Assembly: GCA_964361645.1 (NCBI GenBank)
Contig: CAYIBK010000028.1
Span: 1-12,449, forward strand
Source: 2-01-FULL-39-33 sp964361645
GTDB lineage: Bacteria > Patescibacteriota > Patescibacteriia > 2-01-FULL-39-33
Direction: 5' to 3'
DNA: 12,449 nucleotides
Shown here: positions 5,815-12,048 of the stretch, one piece after another
Layout: every line of letters begins with the position of its first letter
How positions within the stretch are numbered: position 1 is the first letter of the stretch
Position numbers and translations under genes: made by a program
Notes under the pieces: generated by a model
Databases searched by the model: none
Seen by the model: the letters and a program-made list of their open reading frames with translations, nothing else
What the model was told of the DNA's origin: nothing

Positions 5815-6357
5815 ATGATAGAAATTAGAATCCACGGCCGAGGAGGACAGGGATCGGTAACAGCTGCTAAGCTTATAGCCGTAGCCGCTTTTTATGATGG
5901 CAAATTTTCCCAGGGTTTTCCTAATTTTGGCGTAGAAAGGCGTGGCGCGCCAGTAACGGCTTTCACTAGGATAGATAATAAATTTATTCGTTTACGCAGC
6001 CAAATTTATAATCCCGATTATATTATTATCCAAGATTCTTCTTTAATAGACGGGGTAGATGTTTTTGAAGGAGCTAAAGCAGGCACGATAGTACTGATAA
6101 ACACAGAAAAATCAGCTTCAGATTTTAGGACGCCAAAGGGGGTAGAAATAAAAACCATACCAGCTCTTAAAATAGCTCTGGAAGTTATTGGTAAACCAAT
6201 TATCAACACTATTCTATTGGGAGCTTTTGCCGGATTAGCTAATACTGTTAAAATAGAATCGGTAGAACAAGCTATTTGTGAGCAATTTAGTGATGCGGAT
6301 ATAAGAGAAAAAAATATTAAAGCTGCTCGGCGTGGTTTTGAATTAATAAAAAAATAA
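5815..6357 (+). CDS. porC: 2-oxoacid:ferredoxin oxidoreductase, gamma subunit
   Basis: This 180-aa protein is the gamma subunit of pyruvate-type 2-oxoacid:ferredoxin oxidoreductase, the cytoplasmic enzyme that interconverts pyruvate + CoA and acetyl-CoA + CO2 with ferredoxin. It shows the family N-terminus IRIHGRGGQGSVTAAKLIA (glycine motif at 8-13) and FGVERRGAPVTAFTRI (about 38-53). Length is typical. It starts at ATG 5815 with no Shine-Dalgarno, 12 bases after the MITE-like element. Genes for delta, alpha and beta follow on the same strand. Substrate preference is taken from the alpha subunit. Confidence 0.92.
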   Translation: MIEIRIHGRGGQGSVTAAKLIAVAAFYDGKFSQGFPNFGVERRGAPVTAFTRIDNKFIRLRSQIYNPDYIIIQDSSLIDGVDVFEGAKAGTIVLINTEKSASDFRTPKGVEIKTIPALKIALEVIGKPIINTILLGAFAGLANTVKIESVEQAICEQFSDADIREKNIKAARRGFELIKK

Positions 6358-6358
6358 C

Positions 6359-6494
6359 TTTACCCTGTTAAATAACTTCATTTTATGAAGTTAAGATTTA
6401 AACGATAATTAAATTGATTTCATTATCACTTAAATGATAAATGGCACGGGGTACAATGTATAGTTAAATTTAAATCTTAATTTAATAGGGTTTA
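6359..6494. mobile_element. MITE-like element A with 4-bp flanking repeat
   Basis: CCCTGTTAAAT (6363-6373) and ATTTAATAGGG (6480-6490) are inverted copies matching at 10 of 11 bases, flanked on both sides by TTTA (6359-6362, 6491-6494), as expected of a target duplication. Inside are a perfect hairpin AACTTCAT-TTT-ATGAAGTT (6374-6392), the pair TTAAGATTTAAA and TTTAAATCTTAA (6391-6402, 6469-6480), and a third hairpin (6423-6440). No ORF. Confidence 0.6.
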
Positions 6495-6584
6495 CCCCGT
6501 TAAATAACTAGGCCAATAACTTAGTCTTTTAAAGGGCGCTGGGAATAAATTAATCCAAAGATATAAAAATAAAATTTAACAGGG
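6495..6584. mobile_element. MITE-like element B, related to element A
   Basis: CCCCGTTAAAT (6495-6505) and ATTTAACAGGG (6574-6584) are inverted copies matching at 10 of 11 bases. The left end shares TTTACCC-N-GTTAAATAACT with the left end of element A (18 of 19 bases). The outermost ends of A and B (6363-6373 and 6574-6584) are perfectly complementary, so A and B may move or fold as a unit. The right end lies 5 bases before the porD start. Confidence 0.5.
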
Positions 6585-6589
6585 CAAGT

Positions 6590-6871
6590 ATGAAAATAAA
6601 ATTAACAGCCAAACCAGGAACAACTTCCCAGGTCAAAACCGGCAACTGGCGGGAATTGCATTACCCGGTAATTGATCATGAAAAATGCATTGGTTGCGAC
6701 TTATGCGCTAAAATATGCCCCGAAGGAATATGTTTCCCGACGGGAGAAAAAAATAGCAAAGGCAGAATATACTACGAAAGAGACCTGGATTATTGTAAGG
6801 GTTGCAGTTTATGCGCTGCAATTTGCCCGGTTAAATGCATAGAAATGGTAGACCTGCCTGCCGGTAGGTAG
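6590..6871 (+). CDS. porD: 2-oxoacid:ferredoxin oxidoreductase, delta (ferredoxin) subunit
   Basis: This 93-aa electron-transfer subunit holds two 4Fe-4S clusters. The binding motifs are CIGCDLCAKICPEG (Cys 33, 36, 39, 43) and CKGCSLCAAICPVKC (Cys 69, 72, 75, 79). The N-terminal GNWRELHYPVIDHEKC is typical of PorD. It passes electrons from the alpha/beta core to free ferredoxin. The last residues, DLPAGR and the TAG stop, are encoded inside a GC-rich palindrome (6852-6872) also found at 663-683, so insertion of a mobile palindrome appears to have replaced the original C-terminus. It has only a weak AGGG before ATG 6590, contributed by element B. Confidence 0.94.
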   Translation: MKIKLTAKPGTTSQVKTGNWRELHYPVIDHEKCIGCDLCAKICPEGICFPTGEKNSKGRIYYERDLDYCKGCSLCAAICPVKCIEMVDLPAGR

Positions 6872-6872
6872 G
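6852..6872. repeat. Dispersed GC-rich palindrome, copy 2, within the end of porD
   Basis: ACCTGCCTGCCGGTAGG followed by TAGG: the same near-palindrome as at 663-683 (opposite orientation) with one difference over the shared bases. It codes for the last residues and stop codon of PorD. Confidence 0.75.
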
Positions 6873-6891
6873 AGAAAATAAATAAAAAATT

Positions 6892-7538
6892 ATGACTCAA
6901 AAAATAATTGCCCTAATATTACTCATCGTAGCTGGTCTAGTTATCGGCCTTAGTTTAAATGACTATCTGGCAAATAAATCAATAACCGAAAGCAACAAAA
7001 AAAGCGATGTCCCAGCCGGACAAGCAAAAGTTTTAGGGGTTACTTTAACTAATGAAAATACTAATATGTCAGAAAACAATACAATTTCAGCCACTCAAGC
7101 TATTATCAAAACTAATTTGGGGGATATTACAGTTAAATTTTATAATGACGATGCTCCCAAAACGGTGGCCAATTTTGTAAAACTAGCTAGTGCCGGATTT
7201 TATGATGGTATTAAATTCCACCGTGTTATAAAAGATTTTATGATTCAAACTGGCGACCCCCTAACCAAAGATGATTCTTTAAAAGATCGCTGGGGTACAG
7301 GCGGACCAGGTTATGCCTTTGACGATGAAATAAATAATCATAAATTAGTGGCCGGATCACTGGCGATGGCTAATTCTGGGCCCGACACTAATGGCAGTCA
7401 ATTTTTTATTGTTACTACAGAGACCACACCATGGTTAGATGGTAAACACACCAATTTTGGCGAAGTTATAAGCGGCTTAGATGTCGTTAAATTAATTGAA
7501 AGTACTAAAACAGGCGAATTAGACAGGCCAATTAATGA
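6892..7538 (+). CDS. Cyclophilin-type peptidyl-prolyl isomerase, 3' end lost in the assembly gap
   Basis: It catalyses cis-trans isomerisation of proline peptide bonds to help proteins fold, here probably outside the membrane: residues 1-22 form a signal or anchor helix, followed by a polar linker to about 68. The cyclophilin domain (about 69-215) has every key active-site position in the expected spacing: FHRVIKDFMIQTGD (Arg 111, Phe 116, Gln 119), NGSQFFIVT (about 168-175) and WLDGKHTNFG (Trp 181, His 186). A later ATG at residue 59 could give a form without the anchor. The visible part ends at PIN; only about a dozen residues should be missing. The frame continues across the N run into porA by chance. 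It lies between porD and porA, 20 bases after porD. Confidence 0.93.
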
Positions 7539-7638
7539 NNNNNNNNNNNNNNNNNNNNNNNNNNNNNNNNNNNNNNNNNNNNNNNNNNNNNNNNNNNNNN
7601 NNNNNNNNNNNNNNNNNNNNNNNNNNNNNNNNNNNNNN
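7539..7638. other. Assembly gap of exactly 100 N
   Basis: One hundred consecutive N, the usual placeholder for a scaffold join of unknown size. It hides the end of the cyclophilin gene, the spacer, and about 25-30 N-terminal residues of PorA. The true distance may be close to, or quite different from, 100 bases. Confidence 0.98.
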
Positions 7639-8721
7639 GCTTACCCCATCACCCCACAAACTCATATTGTGGAGGAGTTGGCTAAATTAAAAGCTGACGG
7701 TGAAGGAAAGTATGAATATATTAGAGCCGAGAGCGAATTTGCAGCTATCTCTATTGTAGAAGGATCTCTGGCTGCTGGCGTCAGATCTTATACTGCTACT
7801 TCTTCCCAAGGATTATTACTAATGACAGAAATGATTTATAATGTTGCCGGCATGAGATTGCCCTTGGTTATGACCTGCGCTAATCGGGCAGTTTCTGCCC
7901 CCATAAATATTTGGAACGATCAACAAGACGCTGTAACTATGCGCGATAGTGGCTGGCTGATGTGGTTTGGCGAAACCAATCAGGAAGTTTGTGATTTACA
8001 TATCTTAGCTTATAAAGTAGCCGAGAAATTACAACTGCCAGTGATGGTAAATTTAGATGGTTTTGTTTTAACTCATGTAGTAGAGCCAACGGAAATTGAA
8101 ACGCCTGAAAAAATAAAAAAATTCTTGCCAGATTATAAACCCACAGAATTTTTAGATGTTAACAATCCCCTAACCTTTGGCGCTTTTGCCACCCCGACAC
8201 ATTATTTTGAAATTAGACAAGAATTACATGAAGATGTGGTTAATGCCAAAAAAGAAATAATAAAAAGTATTGGTGAATTTAAAAAAATATTCGGTCGGGA
8301 TTTGAATTTAATAGAATATTACGGTGATAAAAATGCCGACACTATTATAGTGGCCATGGGTTCAATTTTGGGCACCATTAAAGACGCGGTAGATGAACTA
8401 AATAATAGTAGTCAATCCGCCCAAGGCGGACCTAATAGGAAAATCGGCGTCTTAAAAATTGTTTCTTTGCGACCATGGCCTAAAGAAGAAATTTTATCGG
8501 CTATTGCTAACGCTAAAAACATTGCTGTTATTGATAAATCAATTTCTTTAGGTAAAGAGGGAGTGCTGGCTTCTGAAATTAAAAGCATTGCCGTAGATAA
8601 TAAGAATATAACCAGTTTTATTGTGGGCTTGGGCGGTAGAGATATTACCATTCCTATGATTAAAAAAATATATCTAGCTGCCAAAAATAAAAATAAAGAA
8701 GCTGTTTTTGTGGGTAAATAA
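7639..8721 (+). CDS. porA: Pyruvate-type 2-oxoacid:ferredoxin oxidoreductase, alpha subunit, 5' end lost in the gap
   Basis: The visible 360 residues begin at AYPITPQTHIVEELAK, a motif normally found about 25-30 residues into PorA. Other signatures are ESEFAAISIVEGSLAAGVRS, TATSSQGLLLMTEM, AGMRLPLVMTCANRA and SAPINIWNDQQD. These match the pyruvate-type alpha subunit, which supplies part of the thiamine-diphosphate and substrate site at the interface with PorB. Near the C-terminus (around 8400-8440) there is an extra Ser/Gln/Gly/Asn-rich stretch, SSQSAQGGPN, encoded by a short palindrome between DELN and KIGVLKIVSLRPWP. PorB follows after 50 bases. Confidence 0.94.
   Translation, partial: AYPITPQTHIVEELAKLKADGEGKYEYIRAESEFAAISIVEGSLAAGVRSYTATSSQGLLLMTEMIYNVAGMRLPLVMTCANRAVSAPINIWNDQQDAVTMRDSGWLMWFGETNQEVCDLHILAYKVAEKLQLPVMVNLDGFVLTHVVEPTEIETPEKIKKFLPDYKPTEFLDVNNPLTFGAFATPTHYFEIRQELHEDVVNAKKEIIKSIGEFKKIFGRDLNLIEYYGDKNADTIIVAMGSILGTIKDAVDELNNSSQSAQGGPNRKIGVLKIVSLRPWPKEEILSAIANAKNIAVIDKSISLGKEGVLASEIKSIAVDNKNITSFIVGLGGRDITIPMIKKIYLAAKNKNKEAVFVGK
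8416..8430. repeat. Short palindrome inserted in frame in porA
   Basis: TCCGCC-CAA-GGCGGA is a perfect 6-bp hairpin, GC-rich in an AT-rich gene. It encodes SAQGG in a segment that appears extra relative to other PorA proteins as I recall them, so it looks like an in-frame palindromic insertion. Confidence 0.55.
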
Positions 8722-8771
8722 TTTAACTCCCACTTAAATATTGTAAAATAATAATCAGTTAATAAATATAT

Positions 8772-9683
8772 ATGGCCACTCAAATAAAAAATAAACCTAA
8801 AGCACCGCTATCATACATGCTCAATCCCGGGCACACGGCCTGTGCTGGTTGCGGCATGATTATTGCTGCTAGATTAATCTTGGATGAGGCTGGGCCAAAT
8901 ACTATAGTGACCAATGCTACCGGTTGCAGTGAAGTAACCACCACTCAATATCCCATGACTTCCTACAAACAACCTTGGATCCATTCTTTGTTTGAAAATC
9001 CAGCTTGCTTGGCTTCGGGAATTGTAGCCGCTTTAAAAGTAAAGGGACTTGAAGACAAAATTAATGTCATTGCTATTGGCGGTGATGGCGCCACTTTTGA
9101 TATTGGTTTGGTTCATATTTCTGGTATGTGGGAAAGAGGCGAAAATATTTTATATGTTTGTTATGATAACGAAGCTTATCAAAATACCGGTTATCAAAGT
9201 AGCGGTGCTACCTCACTTAATGCTAGCACCACCACCTCCCCCGCCGGCAAAGAATCAATGGGTTCTACTTTTCCCAAAAAAGATATGATCAAAATTGCCT
9301 TGGCCCATAATCTGCCCTATGTGGCTACCGCTACCATCGGCTACCCGCTGGATTTAATAGCCAAGGTTAAAAAAGCTTTAACTATAAAAGGGCCAAAATA
9401 TCTTCAAGTCTACTCTCCTTGTGTTCCTGGTTGGGGTATTGAACCCAAAGACACTTTAAGCACTTCCCAATTAGCTGTTCAATCCGGATTTTATCCTATA
9501 GTAGAGTATGTCAATGGCAAATTAGAAAAAGTGCAAAAGATAACTAAAAAAGTTCCGGTTGAAGATTTACTGAAACTGCAAAAAAGATTTAAGCATTTAT
9601 TTAAATCACCAAAGGGCCAAGCGGAAATAACTAAAATTCAAGAATTAGCCGAGAAAAACATTAAGGAATTTGGATTAATGTAG
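8772..9683 (+). CDS. porB: Pyruvate-type 2-oxoacid:ferredoxin oxidoreductase, beta subunit
   Basis: This 303-aa subunit binds thiamine diphosphate and a 4Fe-4S cluster. Visible features are GHTACAGCGMIIAARL (Cys 24 and 27), NATGCSEV (Cys 52), YSPCVPGW (Cys 217), WIHSLFENPACLASGI, and the thiamine-diphosphate motif from GGDGATFDIG to YDNEAYQNTGYQ (Asp 105 to Asn 133). The four Cys match the cluster ligands of PorB. It starts at ATG 8772, 50 bases after porA, with no Shine-Dalgarno. A strong terminator follows 15 bases after the stop, closing the por group. Confidence 0.96.
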   Translation: MATQIKNKPKAPLSYMLNPGHTACAGCGMIIAARLILDEAGPNTIVTNATGCSEVTTTQYPMTSYKQPWIHSLFENPACLASGIVAALKVKGLEDKINVIAIGGDGATFDIGLVHISGMWERGENILYVCYDNEAYQNTGYQSSGATSLNASTTTSPAGKESMGSTFPKKDMIKIALAHNLPYVATATIGYPLDLIAKVKKALTIKGPKYLQVYSPCVPGWGIEPKDTLSTSQLAVQSGFYPIVEYVNGKLEKVQKITKKVPVEDLLKLQKRFKHLFKSPKGQAEITKIQELAEKNIKEFGLM

Positions 9684-9698
9684 ATAAACAAACAACCT

Positions 9699-9731
9699 AA
9701 AAACCCAATTATTATTGGGTTTTTATTTTTT
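9699..9731 (+). terminator. Rho-independent terminator after porB
   Basis: AAAAACCCAAT and ATTGGGTTTTT form a perfect 11-bp stem with a 4-base loop (9699-9724), followed by a T-rich tract to 9731. It also has an A tract on the left and could work in both directions. Confidence 0.92.
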
Positions 9732-9733
9732 GT

Positions 9734-9762
9734 TTGACAAAATTATCTAAATATGATATAAT
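9734..9762 (+). promoter_or_regulatory. Consensus extended promoter of the three-gene cassette
   Basis: TTGACA (9734-9739), 17 bases, TATAAT (9757-9762), with TGA directly before the -10. All elements are perfect. Transcription should start near 9769, giving a leader of about 77 bases. Confidence 0.9.
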
Positions 9763-9777
9763 GGTAGGTTCAGTTCT

Positions 9778-9798
9778 TTGACAATCCATTATTGTCAA
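9778..9798 (+). promoter_or_regulatory. Perfect hairpin or palindrome in the cassette leader
   Basis: TTGACAAT-CCATT-ATTGTCAA, an 8-bp stem with a 5-base loop, begins about 9 bases after the predicted transcription start. Its arms share TTGACAA and TTGTCAA with the palindrome at 3863-3877, though the spacing differs. It could be an operator or an mRNA 5' stabilising stem. Confidence 0.55.
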
Positions 9799-9817
9799 AA
9801 CCAGTTAACAGTTCCAA
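9799..9817 (+). repeat. Leader repeat, copy 1
   Basis: AACCAGTTAACAGTTCCAA, followed by an A-rich spacer and the Shine-Dalgarno of the first gene. Copy 2 at 10162-10179 differs by one substitution and one missing base and likewise precedes a Shine-Dalgarno. Confidence 0.5.
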
Positions 9818-9832
9818 AAAAACACAAAACTT

Positions 9833-9838
9833 AGGGAG
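9833..9838 (+). promoter_or_regulatory. Shine-Dalgarno that fixes the start of cassette gene 1
   Basis: AGGGAG, 7 bases before ATG 9846. The frame is open further upstream to a TTG at 9792, but that codon lies inside the leader hairpin. Confidence 0.75.
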
Positions 9839-9845
9839 AGATTTT

Positions 9846-10148
9846 ATGGGAAGCAAGAGAATACCTGTTTTTATATTTAAAAAAAATCCACAACAAATTG
9901 GCAATGGAATATACTCTATGGTGGCATGTTTCCCCATTTTAGAGGTACATGTACCATTTACTTTTGAAGCCCATTCTGAAAATGAATATCTTCAAACAGT
10001 TGGCAAACCAACTAAATGTAATGGTACATGTAAACATTACCATGGCAGAATTGATGATTTTTCAGAAGAACGCCACGAGACTGATTATTCAGTAGAAAGT
10101 ATTGTAGAAAAAGCTAGGGCATTCGCCAAGCGCAATAACAAACAATAA
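9846..10148 (+). CDS. Unrecognised 100-aa protein with a Cys/His cluster (cassette gene 1)
   Basis: No family is recognised. The protein is soluble, with no signal peptide, and begins MGSKRIPVFIFKK. A cluster CNGTCKHYHG (Cys 58, Cys 62, His 64, His 66) has spacing that could bind a metal ion, though it matches no standard zinc finger I know. The C-terminal third is acidic then basic, with a likely helix SVESIVEKARAFAKR (about 82-96). It is the first gene after the consensus promoter and has a clear Shine-Dalgarno. Base composition is closer to the AT-rich neighbours than to the two genes that follow. Confidence 0.75.
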   Translation: MGSKRIPVFIFKKNPQQIGNGIYSMVACFPILEVHVPFTFEAHSENEYLQTVGKPTKCNGTCKHYHGRIDDFSEERHETDYSVESIVEKARAFAKRNNKQ

Positions 10149-10161
10149 CTTACACTGTTAG

Positions 10162-10179
10162 AACCGGTTAAAGTTCCAA
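10162..10179 (+). repeat. Leader repeat, copy 2
   Basis: AACCGGTTAAAGTTCCAA in the 57-base gap between cassette genes 1 and 2, an imperfect copy of 9799-9817. It contains the palindrome AACCGGTT. Confidence 0.5.
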
Positions 10180-10205
10180 CGCCCCACAGCAAAGGAGAAT
10201 CTGCC

Positions 10206-11396
10206 ATGAGCAGAAAAGTCATGATCATGCACGAAGGTATAATGAGATTTCCCAATACGGAGTGTGGATTTTTAGGTGGGCTGTTCGATTATTTTCCCTA
10301 TGTTCGCCGTCGTTTGGGTATTACTACCGGAAAACTGACCTGGGAATTCCTTTCCACTGCTACGCGAAAAGACGAGATCGGTGACACTGGTGGAAAATTC
10401 GTCTTCAATGTTATGAAGGGAAAATTTGATCAACACGGTAATCCCAAGAACCAAGAACTTTGTCGGGTATGTTCGCTTGATCTTGTCCGTGAATCCTATG
10501 ACTTTCTCCAGTACCGATCAAAATGGTTGGAAGAAATTTTTGAACTGGTTCGCGCCAACGACATCAGCGGAGAAAGAATCTCTCGTCATCCCTTCAATTT
10601 GCGTGAACTAATGACAGCCCTATCTTATAATTACAAAAATGATCCTCAGTTGGTTTTGGATTGGCTGTCTTTGGCTTTCTGTGGTGTATTTAAATGCTGT
10701 GAAGCCGGGATACTAATCGAAGATGTGTTTAATCCGGAAGAAATGGTCAAGGGTGTAACTTTGTATTCGCCTCAACAACTGGAGTGGTTTGAAGAATTGC
10801 TTCATGAAGCTATCTCTACCATCAAACAACATCGGTACTGGGCTAACAAGGCCATTAAGGCAGCTGAGTCCCGTGGCCGATTTGCTACGATTAATATCCC
10901 TTCTGTCGGCAAGGTAAAAGTTGTAGAAGTTTTCTGCGATTCTTTCAAGACTGGTGCGGCTGGTCGCCAAGCTGGTTACCAAATTGTTATCCAATGGAAT
11001 CAAGATGGCCATTGCCAAATTCACGGCGGTCACCTTAAGGAGAAATCTGAAGAGTCTGTCACTAAAAAATGGGTTCACATGGGCGAAGTAGCCAAAGAAT
11101 TGCGTTTTTTGGAAGCCAAATTCCGCGGTCGAAAAATCAAAGACGGCCAAGATTGGACAGCCAACGACTTTATCCTCTTTGCCGAAAACGACACCGCCAT
11201 TCCCTGGTATTTGCCCGAATTTCTCACCAGTTTGTATAACGGCACGATGAGCTCGGCCGACATTTCGCCCACCGTCATTGGCCGGCGAAAGATATTTGAA
11301 GCGGTTTGCCGTTCACTACCAAGATGTTTGGCCGTTATTAAAGTAAACAATAATGAGAGGGAAATTGTTAGTCAACCCGAACTTGTTAGCGTTTAA
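10206..11396 (+). CDS. Unassigned 396-aa protein, possibly a divergent MYG1/DHH-like hydrolase (cassette gene 2)
   Basis: AAAGGAGA lies 7 bases before ATG 10206. No family is certain. The order of several motifs recalls the MYG1/UPF0160 branch of DHH phosphoesterases: IMHEG near the start (His 9, compare THxGxFH), TRKDE (53-57), GDTGGKF (59-65, compare DVGGxYD), GKFDQHG (72-78, compare RFDHHQ), and ANDISG (117-122, compare DANDNG). If real, the second His of FDHH is missing, and so is the FHxDE acidic pair, so activity could be altered or lost. The rest contains GHCQIHGGH (about 272-280) and a C-terminal VIGRRKIFEAVCRSL. It has no membrane segment. It is visibly more GC-rich than the por genes. 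The family guess is tentative. Confidence 0.7.
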   Translation: MSRKVMIMHEGIMRFPNTECGFLGGLFDYFPYVRRRLGITTGKLTWEFLSTATRKDEIGDTGGKFVFNVMKGKFDQHGNPKNQELCRVCSLDLVRESYDFLQYRSKWLEEIFELVRANDISGERISRHPFNLRELMTALSYNYKNDPQLVLDWLSLAFCGVFKCCEAGILIEDVFNPEEMVKGVTLYSPQQLEWFEELLHEAISTIKQHRYWANKAIKAAESRGRFATINIPSVGKVKVVEVFCDSFKTGAAGRQAGYQIVIQWNQDGHCQIHGGHLKEKSEESVTKKWVHMGEVAKELRFLEAKFRGRKIKDGQDWTANDFILFAENDTAIPWYLPEFLTSLYNGTMSSADISPTVIGRRKIFEAVCRSLPRCLAVIKVNNNEREIVSQPELVSV

Positions 11397-11434
11397 CAGC
11401 ACCAACCAACCGAAACGAAAAGGAGAGACTAGTT

Positions 11435-12025
11435 ATGAAGCACTTTATTCTCACAACGATTATTTTGGCTGTTTTGCTGATACCAGTAACCGCTTTGGCC
11501 GATGAGACCACAGTTACAATTGATTTGTCTAAATTGGATCCAGCTCAAGCCACGGCGGTGTTGGAAGCCAAAAAGAAAATCGAGGCTCTGAGCCAACCCG
11601 TGGTCGAAGTAGTTAACACCGAGAAGCTCAATGAATGGGCTGATGTCGGCCTTAAAGTTGGCCAAGCCCTGTCGTCTATCTGCAAAGAACTATCTATTGG
11701 CGTCAACGATTTTATCCAAACACCAGTGGGTAAACTGACGATGGTTTTGATAGTTTGGAAAGTTGTCGGCATCGAGCTTTGGAATATTGTCGGCGGTATT
11801 ACAGTTTGGGTTGCCATGATGTCTTTGGTTTGGTATTCGTTCCGCTTTTTCCATATGACCAAGAAAATTACTACCTACGATCATGGCAATCCCAAGATGG
11901 TAGCTAGAGTAGATTATGTAAGACGCTACATCTTTGAGTCTAAAGACGCCAAAGTCGGATCTACCTGTGCTCATGTCATAATTATGGTAATAGTCACTAT
12001 TGTTTGCTTAAGTATTATTTTCTAA
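11435..12025 (+). CDS. Unrecognised exported membrane protein, 196 aa (cassette gene 3)
   Basis: AAAAGGAGAG lies just upstream of ATG 11435. The N-terminus is a signal peptide (about 1-22, ending TALADE), followed by a charged helical segment (about 33-90; LDPAQATAVLEAKKKIEALS). A long hydrophobic stretch (about 101-138; one or two helices, rich in Trp and Val), a basic segment (about 142-165) and a final helix (about 180-196) complete it. That gives 2-3 mature membrane helices. I cannot name the family. Such a plan occurs in phage or conjugation membrane proteins as well as surface systems, but nothing here decides. It is the last gene before a strong terminator. Confidence 0.78.
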   Translation: MKHFILTTIILAVLLIPVTALADETTVTIDLSKLDPAQATAVLEAKKKIEALSQPVVEVVNTEKLNEWADVGLKVGQALSSICKELSIGVNDFIQTPVGKLTMVLIVWKVVGIELWNIVGGITVWVAMMSLVWYSFRFFHMTKKITTYDHGNPKMVARVDYVRRYIFESKDAKVGSTCAHVIIMVIVTIVCLSIIF

Positions 12026-12048
12026 TAGCACCTTAACTCTAAATTCAG

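Noticed and set aside
6892..8721. A single 609-aa cyclophilin-PorA fusion protein
   Set aside because: The frame crosses 100 N; each side is a separate, almost complete member of a different family.
8412..8783. Minus-strand ORF of 123 codons opposite porA
   Set aside because: It is antisense to conserved PorA sequence and is best explained by porA codon bias.
9792..9845. TTG at 9792 as the start of cassette gene 1
   Set aside because: It lies in the leader hairpin without a Shine-Dalgarno; ATG 9846 has AGGGAG at the right distance.
10953..10979. AGRQAG peptide in cassette gene 2 as another palindrome insertion
   Set aside because: The peptide resembles translations of the GC-rich palindrome, but the DNA here is not the repeat and is not palindromic.
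10713..11350. Minus-strand ORFs opposite cassette gene 2
   Set aside because: The plus-strand gene has a Shine-Dalgarno, promoter context and full length; the antisense frames have none of these.
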